A stretch of 26,367 nt of DNA from Lachnospiraceae bacterium (GTDB taxonomy: Bacteria > Bacillota > Clostridia > Lachnospirales > Lachnospiraceae): the NCBI GenBank assembly GCA_017461685.1, contig JAFTXF010000055.1, forward strand, positions 1-26,367. Direction: 5' to 3'. The notes under the pieces are model-generated. The model was not told the origin of the DNA and ran no database searches. It worked only from the letters and a program-made list of their open reading frames with translations. Below, piece after piece: positions 1-6,973 of the stretch. Both the position numbers and the translations under genes were made by a program. How positions within the stretch are numbered: position 1 is the first letter of the stretch; the number at the start of each line of letters is the position of its first letter.

Positions 1-929
1 CCGGTCATTGGGAGATGATGGGACTGCATATTACCAAGCCGTTCCAGACTTTTACAGATACAGGATTTCCTCCGGAGCTGATTGCAGAGTTAGAGAAGCG
101 CTGCGGTAAGCGTGTGATCGGCAATAAAAGTGCCAGCGGTACAGCGATTATTGAAGAACTGGGAGAAGAAGAAATTAATACAGGTGCCATGATTGTGTAT
201 ACTTCTGCAGACAGTGTGCTTCAGATTTGCGGCAATGAAGAAACCTTTGATCTGGAGAATTTATACCGTTGCTGCGAAATTGCCAGAGAACTTTGTATGC
301 GTGACGAGTGGATGGTGGGCCGTGTCATTGCCAGACCTTATGTGGGCAAGAAAAAAGGCCAGTTTAAGCGCACCAGCAACCGTCATGATTATGCGGTAAA
401 GCCTTATGGACAGACTGCGTTAAATGCCCTGAAGGATGCAGGTTATGACGTAATCAGTATTGGAAAAATCGTGGATATTTTCTGTGAAGAGGGTATTACC
501 GAAGCCTACAAGTCCAAGTCCAGCGTCCACGGTATGGAACAGACCATCGAAATGGCAGGCAAGGATTTTAAAGGACTGTGTTTTGTCAATTTGGTGGATT
601 TTGACGCGCTGTGGGGACACCGTAGAGATGTGGAGGGGTATGCCCGTGAAATAGAAGCCTTTGATAAGAAGCTGGGAGAGCTTATGGAGGTGTTGGGCGA
701 AGAGGATTTATTGATTTTGACGGCAGACCACGGAAATGATCCTACTTATACCGGTACGGACCATACCAGAGAGAAAGTTCCGTTTATTGCGTGGAACAAA
801 GGCTATGAGAAGGGCGGAAGCCTGCCGGATCAGGATACCTTTGCGGCAGTGGGTGCGACCATTGCTGATAATTTTGACGTGGATATGCCTGAGGGGACGA
901 TTGGAGCCTCTGTTTTGGACTTACTGTAA
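1..929 (+). CDS. deoB: Phosphopentomutase, 3' part (5' end outside window)
   Basis: The reading frame is already open at the window edge (first full codon at position 3) and begins with GHWEMMG, a signature of phosphopentomutase, so the ATG at 15 is internal and the true start lies upstream. The enzyme converts ribose-1-P or 2-deoxyribose-1-P to the 5-phosphate in the cytoplasm. It is an alkaline-phosphatase-superfamily enzyme using two Mn ions. Metal-ligand motifs typical of the family are visible near the C terminus: TADHGNDP and TDHTREKVPF. About 309 residues of a protein usually near 390-400 are present. It links the phosphorolysis step (purine phosphorylase, next gene) to DeoC at 12042-12704. 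No clear terminator follows; the next gene has its own promoter. Confidence 0.95.
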   Translation, partial: GHWEMMGLHITKPFQTFTDTGFPPELIAELEKRCGKRVIGNKSASGTAIIEELGEEEINTGAMIVYTSADSVLQICGNEETFDLENLYRCCEIARELCMRDEWMVGRVIARPYVGKKKGQFKRTSNRHDYAVKPYGQTALNALKDAGYDVISIGKIVDIFCEEGITEAYKSKSSVHGMEQTIEMAGKDFKGLCFVNLVDFDALWGHRRDVEGYAREIEAFDKKLGELMEVLGEEDLLILTADHGNDPTYTGTDHTREKVPFIAWNKGYEKGGSLPDQDTFAAVGATIADNFDVDMPEGTIGASVLDLL

Positions 930-1023
930 ACAGTACAAATCAGGCGAATCGGCTCAAAGATTATGGATATAGTGTATATACGGAAAATTATTAAGCAAAT
1001 TGATGTAATTTAATCGAAATAAG

Positions 1024-1052
1024 TTGACGAAACGGAAAATTGTGTGTAAAAT
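1024..1052 (+). promoter_or_regulatory. Sigma-A-type promoter for the phosphorylase/lipoprotein pair
   Basis: TTGACG at 1024-1029 and TAAAAT at 1047-1052 are separated by exactly 17 bases, in an AT-rich gap between deoB and the phosphorylase gene. The start codon is 39 bases further on. The 930-1091 gap holds nothing else that I recognise. Confidence 0.6.
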
Positions 1053-1091
1053 TAAGCTAATGTAAGATTTTTTAGTGCAGGGAGTTTTTTT

Positions 1092-1925
1092 ATGAATGCT
1101 GCTTATACCAAATTATTACAGTGTTTTGAAAGCATCAAGGAACGTGTTCCGTTTAAACCCAAGGTAGCCTTGATATTAGGTTCCGGTCTTGGAGAATACG
1201 GTAATACCATGAATATTGTGGCTACGGTTCCGTACAGTGAGATTGCAGGCTTCCCTCAGTCTACCGTTCAGGGGCACAAGGGCCAGTTTCTTTTTGGCTA
1301 TGTGGGCAAGGTGCCGGTAGTTTGTATGCAGGGCAGAGTGCATTTTTATGAGGGATATCCTGTGACAGATGTGGTGCTTCCGGTGCGCCTTATGAGGCTT
1401 ATGGGGGCAGAGGTATTATTTCTGACCAATGCAGCCGGCGGTGTGAATACAGAGTATGCAGCCGGAGATTTGATGCTGATTAAGGATCATATCTGCATGG
1501 TGCCTAATCCTCTTATGGGTGAGAATATCAGCGAATTTGGTCCCAGATTTCCGGATATGAGCGATACCTATGACCGTAAGCTCAGGGACATCATTAAGGA
1601 AAGTGCATATCAGTTAGATATTACTTTACAGGAGGGCGTTTATTTACAGATGACAGGTCCTTCCTATGAAACGCCTGCAGAGGTGCGTATGGCCAGAGTG
1701 ATGGGCGCTGATGCAGTGGGTATGTCTACCGCTGTAGAAGCCATTGCCGCCAATCATATGGGCATGCATATCTGCGGTATTTCCTGTATTACCAATATGG
1801 CAGCAGGAATTCAGACAGTACCTCTTAGTCACGGTGAAGTGCAGCAGACAGCCGACAGGGTTGCGGAGACTTTTTCCAAGGTAGTGACGGCAAGCATTAT
1901 TGCGATTGCTGATGCTATAAATTAA
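1092..1925 (+). CDS. punA: Purine-nucleoside phosphorylase (trimeric, 6-oxopurine type)
   Basis: This 277-residue protein cleaves inosine, guanosine and their deoxy forms with phosphate to give the free base and (deoxy)ribose-1-P. Family motifs are all present in order: GSGLGEYG (30-37), GFPQSTVQGHKGQ (53-65, phosphate-binding His), MQGRVHFYEGYP (79-90), LTNAAGGVN (111-119), MTGPSYETPAEVRM (187-200) and ITNMAAG (233-239). The Glu in SYET (193) and Asn in TNMAAG (235) fit the class that prefers hypoxanthine and guanine over adenine. Length is normal for the family. The start is supported by GGAG at 1081-1084. The next gene begins 31 bases after the stop, so the two are probably co-transcribed. 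The symbol could equally be pnp or deoD; the class is clear. Confidence 0.93.
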   Translation: MNAAYTKLLQCFESIKERVPFKPKVALILGSGLGEYGNTMNIVATVPYSEIAGFPQSTVQGHKGQFLFGYVGKVPVVCMQGRVHFYEGYPVTDVVLPVRLMRLMGAEVLFLTNAAGGVNTEYAAGDLMLIKDHICMVPNPLMGENISEFGPRFPDMSDTYDRKLRDIIKESAYQLDITLQEGVYLQMTGPSYETPAEVRMARVMGADAVGMSTAVEAIAANHMGMHICGISCITNMAAGIQTVPLSHGEVQQTADRVAETFSKVVTASIIAIADAIN

Positions 1926-1956
1926 ATACTTATTTACAAATAGGAGGAATAAAATT

Positions 1957-2979
1957 ATGTTAAAGAGAATTCTTTCCGTAATTTTAGCAGCGACTATGGT
2001 ATTTTCCATGGCAGCATGTGGTAGTGACGGCAGCAAAAAAGGCGACAGCATTAAAGTCGGTATGGTTACCGATACCGGCGGTGTAAACGACGGTTCCTTC
2101 AACGAGTCTTCTTGGGCAGGCTTACAGAAGGCTGAGAAGGAATTAGGTATTGAAGTTGCTTACTTAGAGTCCAAAACTGATGCTGATTATGCAGCAAATA
2201 TTGAAACTTTCATGGATGAAGAATGTGATCTCATCATTGGTGTTGGTTTTATGTTGGCAGATGCTGTGGGTAAAGCTGCTGAAGCTAACCCGGACCAGAA
2301 GTTTGCTATTATTGATGACAGCACACACGCAGACCTTCCAAACGTTGCTTGTTTGATGTTTAAGCAGGAGCAGCCATCTTACTTAGTTGGTTATGTTGCA
2401 GGTTTAATGACAGAAACTGACAATGTAGGTTTTGTTCTCGGTATGTCTACAGGTCCTATGAATCAGTTCGGTTACGGTTACTGCGCAGGTGTTTTAGATG
2501 CTAACCCGGATGCAACTATCCAGATGGGTGATGCAAACTCTTTCGGTGATTCCGCTCAGGGTAAGTCTCTTGCTACAGCTATGATTACAAACGGTGCTGA
2601 TGTTATTTTCCATGCTGCAGGCGGTACAGGTCTTGGTATGATCGAAGCTTGTAAGGAAGCTGATATCTGGGCTATCGGTGTTGACTCTGACCAGAGTCAT
2701 CATGCACCGGAGAACATTATCACATCTGCGTTAAAGAGAGTGGATACAGCAAGTTATGAAATATCCAAGGCTGTTTTAGAAGGCACATACAAAGCAGGTG
2801 TTGTTACCTATGATCTTGCTTCTGAAGGTGTTGACTATGTGGCTTCCGATTTATTACCGGATGATGTAAAGAAAGCAATTGATGATGTAAAGGCTAAGAT
2901 TTTAGCAGGCGAAATCGTTGTTCCTAACAACCAGGCTGATTTCGAAGCTGATTACGGTGATGTGTATACATTAGACTAA
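1957..2979 (+). CDS. Bmp family nucleoside-binding lipoprotein of an ABC importer
   Basis: This 340-residue exported substrate-binding protein begins with a lipoprotein signal: basic MLKR, a hydrophobic stretch, then lipobox MAAC with the acylated Cys at 21, followed by a Gly/Ser/Asp/Lys linker. The mature part starts IKVGMVTDTGGVNDGSFNE, the hallmark of the Bmp/Med/PnrA family, and has internal ITNGADVIFHAAGGTG. Characterised relatives bind purine or pyrimidine nucleosides and feed NupABC/RnsBCD-type importers. The matching ATPase and permeases lie about 4 kb downstream (6974-10525). Strong ribosome binding site AGGAGG before the ATG. A clear terminator follows, which would let the binding protein be made in excess of the transporter. 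Exact substrate (ribo- or deoxynucleoside) cannot be told from sequence. Confidence 0.92.
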   Translation: MLKRILSVILAATMVFSMAACGSDGSKKGDSIKVGMVTDTGGVNDGSFNESSWAGLQKAEKELGIEVAYLESKTDADYAANIETFMDEECDLIIGVGFMLADAVGKAAEANPDQKFAIIDDSTHADLPNVACLMFKQEQPSYLVGYVAGLMTETDNVGFVLGMSTGPMNQFGYGYCAGVLDANPDATIQMGDANSFGDSAQGKSLATAMITNGADVIFHAAGGTGLGMIEACKEADIWAIGVDSDQSHHAPENIITSALKRVDTASYEISKAVLEGTYKAGVVTYDLASEGVDYVASDLLPDDVKKAIDDVKAKILAGEIVVPNNQADFEADYGDVYTLD

Positions 2980-3005
2980 GTCTATAATTGCATAGAGGAT
3001 ACGTT

Positions 3006-3036
3006 GAGGAGACCGTTAAGGTCTCCTCTTATTGTG
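3006..3036 (+). terminator. Rho-independent terminator after the lipoprotein gene
   Basis: GAGGAGACC (3006-3014) and GGTCTCCTC (3020-3028) form a perfect 9-bp stem with a 5-base loop, followed by the T-rich tract TTATTGTGTTT. Confidence 0.85.
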
Positions 3037-3060
3037 TTTCGTATTATTGTGTGGTATACT
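3032..3060 (+). promoter_or_regulatory. Putative promoter for the serine hydrolase gene
   Basis: TATACT at 3055-3060 is a good -10 box. A weak -35 (TTGTGT, 3032-3037) lies 17 bases upstream, immediately after the preceding terminator. The start codon is 43 bases downstream. Confidence 0.4.
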
Positions 3061-3102
3061 GTTCATGAAAGTACTATATAGCTGTGTAAGGAGAGTACGG
3101 GT

Positions 3103-4284
3103 ATGAATTTTAATGCTCTAAAAGACTTTATGGATCACTTGACGAATTGGAGGATCCCGGGAAATGATATTTCCGTATATGTGGATAATCAAGAGGTGTT
3201 CCGCTATCAGTCCGGATATATGGATGTTGAAAATAAAATAAAGATGAATGATCAATGTCTTTTGAATATTTATTCCGCGTCCAAGGTGACGACTGCAGTT
3301 GCAGGTATGCAGATGTTGGAAAAAGGAAAGTTTCTGTTAGACACTCCTCTTTATGATTTTTTTCCGGAATTTAAGGAGATGTATGTAAAAGGGGAGCATG
3401 GCGAGATTAGAAAAGCGGAAAAGCCTATCACAATCAGACATTTATTTTCCATGACATCCGGACTTGATTATGGCATGCCGGAAAATCTGCTAAAGGAAGC
3501 CGGTGAAAAGACGCATGGCAGATACGATACGGTTGAGGTAATAAAATGTATGGCCGCCAAGACGCTTACCTTCGAGCCGGGGACAAGGTGGCAGTATGGT
3601 TTAAGTCATGATATTCTTGCCGGTGTGGTAGAAGAAATTTCCGGTATGAAGTTCAGGGATTACGTTCGGGAAAACATTTTTGAGCCACTGGGCATGAAGG
3701 AAAGCTTTTATCACAGAGATTCCGAAGTACAAAAGAGAATGGCACCTCAATATATATTTATAAATGATGAGTCGGCGGGTATGGATTTGGTGGAAGCCCA
3801 GTCAAATGACTTGTCCAAATGCGGCGGACATCTGGAACTTACGGATGGTAAGGTGGAGTATGTTTTCGGAAGGGAATACGACAGCGGCGGTGCGGGAATA
3901 GTAACCTCTGTCAAAGATTATTCCAAGCTTGCCAATGCCCTTGCGAACGGTGGGGCAGGTACTACCGGAGAAAGAGTTCTTTCTTCAGCTGCCATCGAAC
4001 TTATGAAAACAAATCAGCTTACACAGTCCATGAAAGGTGACTTCAACTGGCCACAGCTTGCAGGCTACGGCTACGGGCTGGGTGTAAGAACCATGATAGA
4101 CAAGGCAGCCGGCAGTTCCTTAAGCTCTATATGCGAATTCGGATGTGGCGGAGCAGCAGGTGCTACGATTCTTGTGGATACCGATAAAAAGCTTGCAGTT
4201 TTTTATGCACATCATATGCTCAATCAGCAGGAGTCTTATTATCAACCGAGACTCAGAAACGTGGTATATTCCTGTCTGGATTAA
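3103..4284 (+). CDS. Serine hydrolase of the beta-lactamase / class C family
   Basis: This 393-residue protein has the fold signature of the AmpC/EstB/penicillin-binding-protein-like hydrolases. The nucleophile motif SASK (58-61, SxxK) sits in the typical YSASKVTTAVAG context. IRHLFSMTSGLDYGMP (111-126) is the usual HLLxHTSGL-like segment. The second motif is YGLS (165-168, a YxN variant), and FGCGGAAG near 347-354 fits the third HxG-like motif, with no His seen. There is no signal peptide or membrane segment, so it is likely cytoplasmic. Substrate is unknown; relatives include esterases, peptidases and amidases, and resistance to beta-lactams should not be assumed. It has its own promoter and AAGGAG ribosome binding site and sits alone between the nucleoside-binding protein and the radical enzyme gene; a link to nucleoside metabolism is unproven. 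Confidence 0.85.
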   Translation: MNFNALKDFMDHLTNWRIPGNDISVYVDNQEVFRYQSGYMDVENKIKMNDQCLLNIYSASKVTTAVAGMQMLEKGKFLLDTPLYDFFPEFKEMYVKGEHGEIRKAEKPITIRHLFSMTSGLDYGMPENLLKEAGEKTHGRYDTVEVIKCMAAKTLTFEPGTRWQYGLSHDILAGVVEEISGMKFRDYVRENIFEPLGMKESFYHRDSEVQKRMAPQYIFINDESAGMDLVEAQSNDLSKCGGHLELTDGKVEYVFGREYDSGGAGIVTSVKDYSKLANALANGGAGTTGERVLSSAAIELMKTNQLTQSMKGDFNWPQLAGYGYGLGVRTMIDKAAGSSLSSICEFGCGGAAGATILVDTDKKLAVFYAHHMLNQQESYYQPRLRNVVYSCLD

Positions 4285-4309
4285 ATATTAAAAAAAATCA
4301 AGAAATATT

Positions 4310-4338
4310 TTGAAATATGTCAGCAAATGTGGTATGCT
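4310..4338 (+). promoter_or_regulatory. Putative promoter for the yjjI-yjjW pair
   Basis: TTGAAA (4310-4315) and TATGCT (4333-4338) are 17 bases apart, in an AT-rich gap. A second TATAAT at 4339-4344 directly follows but would be 23 bases from this -35. The leader to the start codon is about 40 bases. Confidence 0.5.
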
Positions 4339-4382
4339 TATAATAAGATGTTGGGGGCAAAAGTCCCATATTGGAGGTTTTT

Positions 4383-5927
4383 ATGAGAGCAATTACTATG
4401 GACCGAGTAGAGTCTACCCGTCAGGAGATATTAAATATTATTACAAGTCCGACACTGACCCATGAGCAGAAGTTGACAAATCTTGCCGGTCAGGCAGATT
4501 CTTTGCTGGAGGTTCTGGATTTGCCGGAGGGCTTGGAGGATTTGCTTGCGCCGGTAGAAGGCAAGCAGTGCATATGCGACCTGTTTGAAGGCCACGCGCC
4601 AATGAGACCTCGCTATATTGTACCGGATTATGAGAAATTCATGAAAGAAGGCAGCAAGTTTTTGCAGCTGGAAGCGCCAAAGGATTTCTTTGAGGCTTTA
4701 AATCATTTGCTCATCATGTATAAACATGTACCGAGTATTACCAATTATCCGGTTTATGTAGGTGCTTTGGACAAGCTTTTAGAACCGTTTATCGATGAGG
4801 TTGATGAAGCTACAGCCAAGAAGTTTATCAAGATGTTTTTGGTGCATGTAGACAGGACGGTACTGGATTCTTTTTCCCATGCCAATTTAGGACCGGAGGA
4901 GACCAAAGCAGGTCGTATTATTCTGGAGTGCGAGGAAGAATTAGAGCAGGCGGTTCCTAATATTACCTTTAAATATGATGCAGATGTGACACCGGACGCT
5001 TATGCAATTCGTGCGATTCAGACAGCATTAAAATCTGCCAAACCAAGCTTTGCAAATCACAAGATGTTTGCAGGCGAGCTGACAGAGGATTATGTAATTG
5101 CCAGCTGCTATAACGGATTGCGTTACGGCGGCGGTTCCTACACCCTTTGCAGACTGATTCTCGGCAATATTGCCAAGAGAGCAGAGAATATCAAGGATTT
5201 CAAGGACAGAGTACTTCCGTATGTGATGGACATTCAGGCCCGCTACATGGATGCCAGAGTTCGTTTTATAGTAGAGGACAGCGGCTTTTTTGAAAATCAT
5301 TTTCTGGCTAAGGAAGGCTTTATCCACAGAGAGAAGTTTACAGCCATGTACGGACTGGTGGGTCTGGCAGAAGCCGTAAATATCCTGATGGAGAAGGAAG
5401 GCAAGAACGGTCGATACGGACAGGATACGGAAGCAGACGCACTGGGCGTAGAGATTATGGAGCAGATTCGTGCCTTTAATGACAACCACGACGCTCCGTA
5501 TTGTGAAGCTACCGGCGGACATTATTTACTGCACGCCCAGGTAGGTATTGCACAGGATGTAGGCATTACACCGGGCACACGTATTCCAATTGGGGAAGAG
5601 CCGGAGGAACTGATTGATCACCTGAAGCACTGCAGTTTATTCCACAAATATTTCCCGTCAGGTACCGGTGATATTTTCCCTGTGGAAGTGACCGCAAGCA
5701 AGAATCCGGAGTATATTCTGGATATTATTAAGGGAGCGTTTAGGATGGATTTGCGTTATTTGTCCTTCCATGACAAGAACAGCGATGTTATCCGCGTAAC
5801 CGGTTATCTGGTAAAGAAGTCTGAGCTTGAGAAATTTAAAGCAGGACAAAGAGTATTGCAGAATACCACACATTTAGGTACCGGAGCTGCCAAGAACGGA
5901 CATATTTTAGAGCGAAAAGTACGATAA
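4383..5927 (+). CDS. yjjI: YjjI-type glycyl radical enzyme, reaction unknown
   Basis: The ATG at 4383 follows GGAGG (4373-4377) with 5-base spacing, giving 514 residues, close to E. coli YjjI (about 516). A TTG at 4371 opens the frame earlier but overlaps that ribosome binding site. The C-terminal RVTGY holds the glycyl radical site (Gly474, codon 5802-5804), the counterpart of RVSGY/RVAGY in other glycyl radical enzymes. The protein is much shorter than pyruvate formate-lyase or diol dehydratases. A catalytic thiyl Cys cannot be assigned with confidence; candidates include the Cys in GGGSYTLCRL. The activase gene overlaps its stop by one base. The reaction is, to my knowledge, not established. 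Placement among deoB, a purine phosphorylase, nucleoside importer, deaminases and deoC points to deoxynucleoside or deoxyribose metabolism. The radical form would be oxygen-sensitive, fitting an anaerobe. Confidence 0.88.
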   Translation: MRAITMDRVESTRQEILNIITSPTLTHEQKLTNLAGQADSLLEVLDLPEGLEDLLAPVEGKQCICDLFEGHAPMRPRYIVPDYEKFMKEGSKFLQLEAPKDFFEALNHLLIMYKHVPSITNYPVYVGALDKLLEPFIDEVDEATAKKFIKMFLVHVDRTVLDSFSHANLGPEETKAGRIILECEEELEQAVPNITFKYDADVTPDAYAIRAIQTALKSAKPSFANHKMFAGELTEDYVIASCYNGLRYGGGSYTLCRLILGNIAKRAENIKDFKDRVLPYVMDIQARYMDARVRFIVEDSGFFENHFLAKEGFIHREKFTAMYGLVGLAEAVNILMEKEGKNGRYGQDTEADALGVEIMEQIRAFNDNHDAPYCEATGGHYLLHAQVGIAQDVGITPGTRIPIGEEPEELIDHLKHCSLFHKYFPSGTGDIFPVEVTASKNPEYILDIIKGAFRMDLRYLSFHDKNSDVIRVTGYLVKKSELEKFKAGQRVLQNTTHLGTGAAKNGHILERKVR

Positions 5928-5947
5928 TGGATAGAAAAGGTACTAGA

Positions 5948-6832
5948 ATGAAAAAAGAAAATATTAAAGTACCGGTAAACCGTATCATTCCTTTCAGTGC
6001 GGTAGACGGACCAGGTAACCGGACGGCAGTTTTTTTGCAGGGCTGCAATCTTGACTGTAAGTATTGTCATAACCCGGAGACCAGAGCGCTTTGTATCCAT
6101 TGCGGTGCCTGCGTGGGCAAATGTCCGGCCGGTGCCTTAAGCATAGTACAGGAGCCGACAGATACCATGGGAGCAAAGAAAAGCAGAGTGGTATTCGATC
6201 CTGCAAAGTGTGTGGCTTGTGATACTTGTATTCATACCTGTAAGCATGATGCAAGCCCGCGTATTCAGTGGATGAATGCTGATGAGGTGCTTGCAGAAAT
6301 TCAGAAACAGATGCCTTTTATCAGAGGTGTTACCGTTTCCGGCGGTGAGTGTATGTTGTATCCGGAGTTTTTGACAGAGCTTTTTGCCAAGTGTAAGGAG
6401 TTAGGACTGCATACCCTGATTGACAGTAACGGCATGGTGGATTTCAGCTTGTATCCGGACTTATTAGCAGTTACAGACGGCGTTATGCTTGATATAAAAG
6501 CATTCCGGGAGGAGGACCATGTCCGGGTGACCGGAAGTACCAACGAAACGGTGCTGCAAAATGCCGCTTTTTTGGCCGGAGAAGATAAATTATACGAAAT
6601 CCGTACAGTAGTAGTCAGGGAATTATTTGACCCTGCAGAAGTGATTGTAAGCATTGCCGAGTTTCTGCGTCCTTTTACGGACATCGGCAGGCTTCGATAT
6701 AAATTGATAGCGTTCCGTCCCTTTGGGGTTCGTGAGCAGTATCAAATTTACGAAAGTCCTGATGCCTCCTATATGCAGCAGCTGCGTCTTGTGGCTTTGC
6801 AGGCGGGATTTAAGGATATTGTTATCATTTAA
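5948..6832 (+). CDS. yjjW: YjjW-type glycyl radical enzyme activase (radical SAM)
   Basis: This protein installs the glycyl radical on its partner, using a [4Fe-4S] cluster to cleave S-adenosylmethionine. The radical SAM motif CNLDCKYC (Cys33, 37, 40) is followed by two ferredoxin-like clusters, Cys49/52/55/59 and Cys88/91/94/98, as usual in activases outside the PflA class. SGGE (131-134) is the SAM-binding motif. I place the start at the ATG at 5948 because AAAAGG lies 7 bases upstream, giving 294 residues and the expected N terminus near the NRIIPFSAVDGPGNRTAVF segment. An in-frame ATG at 5927 overlaps the yjjI stop (TAATG) and would add 7 residues; translational coupling from there is possible. 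The pair is one transcription unit. Confidence 0.9.
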   Translation: MKKENIKVPVNRIIPFSAVDGPGNRTAVFLQGCNLDCKYCHNPETRALCIHCGACVGKCPAGALSIVQEPTDTMGAKKSRVVFDPAKCVACDTCIHTCKHDASPRIQWMNADEVLAEIQKQMPFIRGVTVSGGECMLYPEFLTELFAKCKELGLHTLIDSNGMVDFSLYPDLLAVTDGVMLDIKAFREEDHVRVTGSTNETVLQNAAFLAGEDKLYEIRTVVVRELFDPAEVIVSIAEFLRPFTDIGRLRYKLIAFRPFGVREQYQIYESPDASYMQQLRLVALQAGFKDIVII

Positions 6833-6854
6833 GGACGAGTATCAAAGGTGGTTA

Positions 6855-6889
6855 CGGATTGTTTTGTTACATGAAATTTTCACAATCCG
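6855..6889. repeat. Perfect 8-bp inverted repeat, possible operator or hairpin
   Basis: CGGATTGT (6855-6862) and ACAATCCG (6882-6889) are perfect inverted copies separated by 19 AT-rich bases. They lie in the 141-base gap between the activase and the transporter ATPase, just upstream of an AT-rich run (TAATTATAAA at 6891-6900) that may contain a -10 box. It could be a regulator site or an RNA hairpin; no T tract follows, so a terminator is unlikely. Confidence 0.35.
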
Positions 6890-6908
6890 ATAATTATAAA
6901 TAGAGGAT

Positions 6909-6937
6909 AATTGCAGCAGGGTATGTGCCCTGCAATT
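6909..6937 (+). promoter_or_regulatory. Leader hairpin upstream of the transporter ATPase
   Basis: GCAGGG (6916-6921) pairs with CCCTGC (6928-6933) around a 6-base loop, and the flanking AATT copies extend the stem with a 3-base bulge. It ends about 20 bases before the ribosome binding site. It matches no riboswitch class I know and has no T tract, so any regulatory role is speculative. Confidence 0.3.
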
Positions 6938-6973
6938 GTCACACAATCAATCATTTATGAAGGAGGAAATCAG

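Noticed and set aside
1644..2102. 152-residue antisense frame opposite the phosphorylase and lipoprotein genes
   Set aside because: It crosses two well-supported genes and contains no recognisable domain or ribosome binding site.
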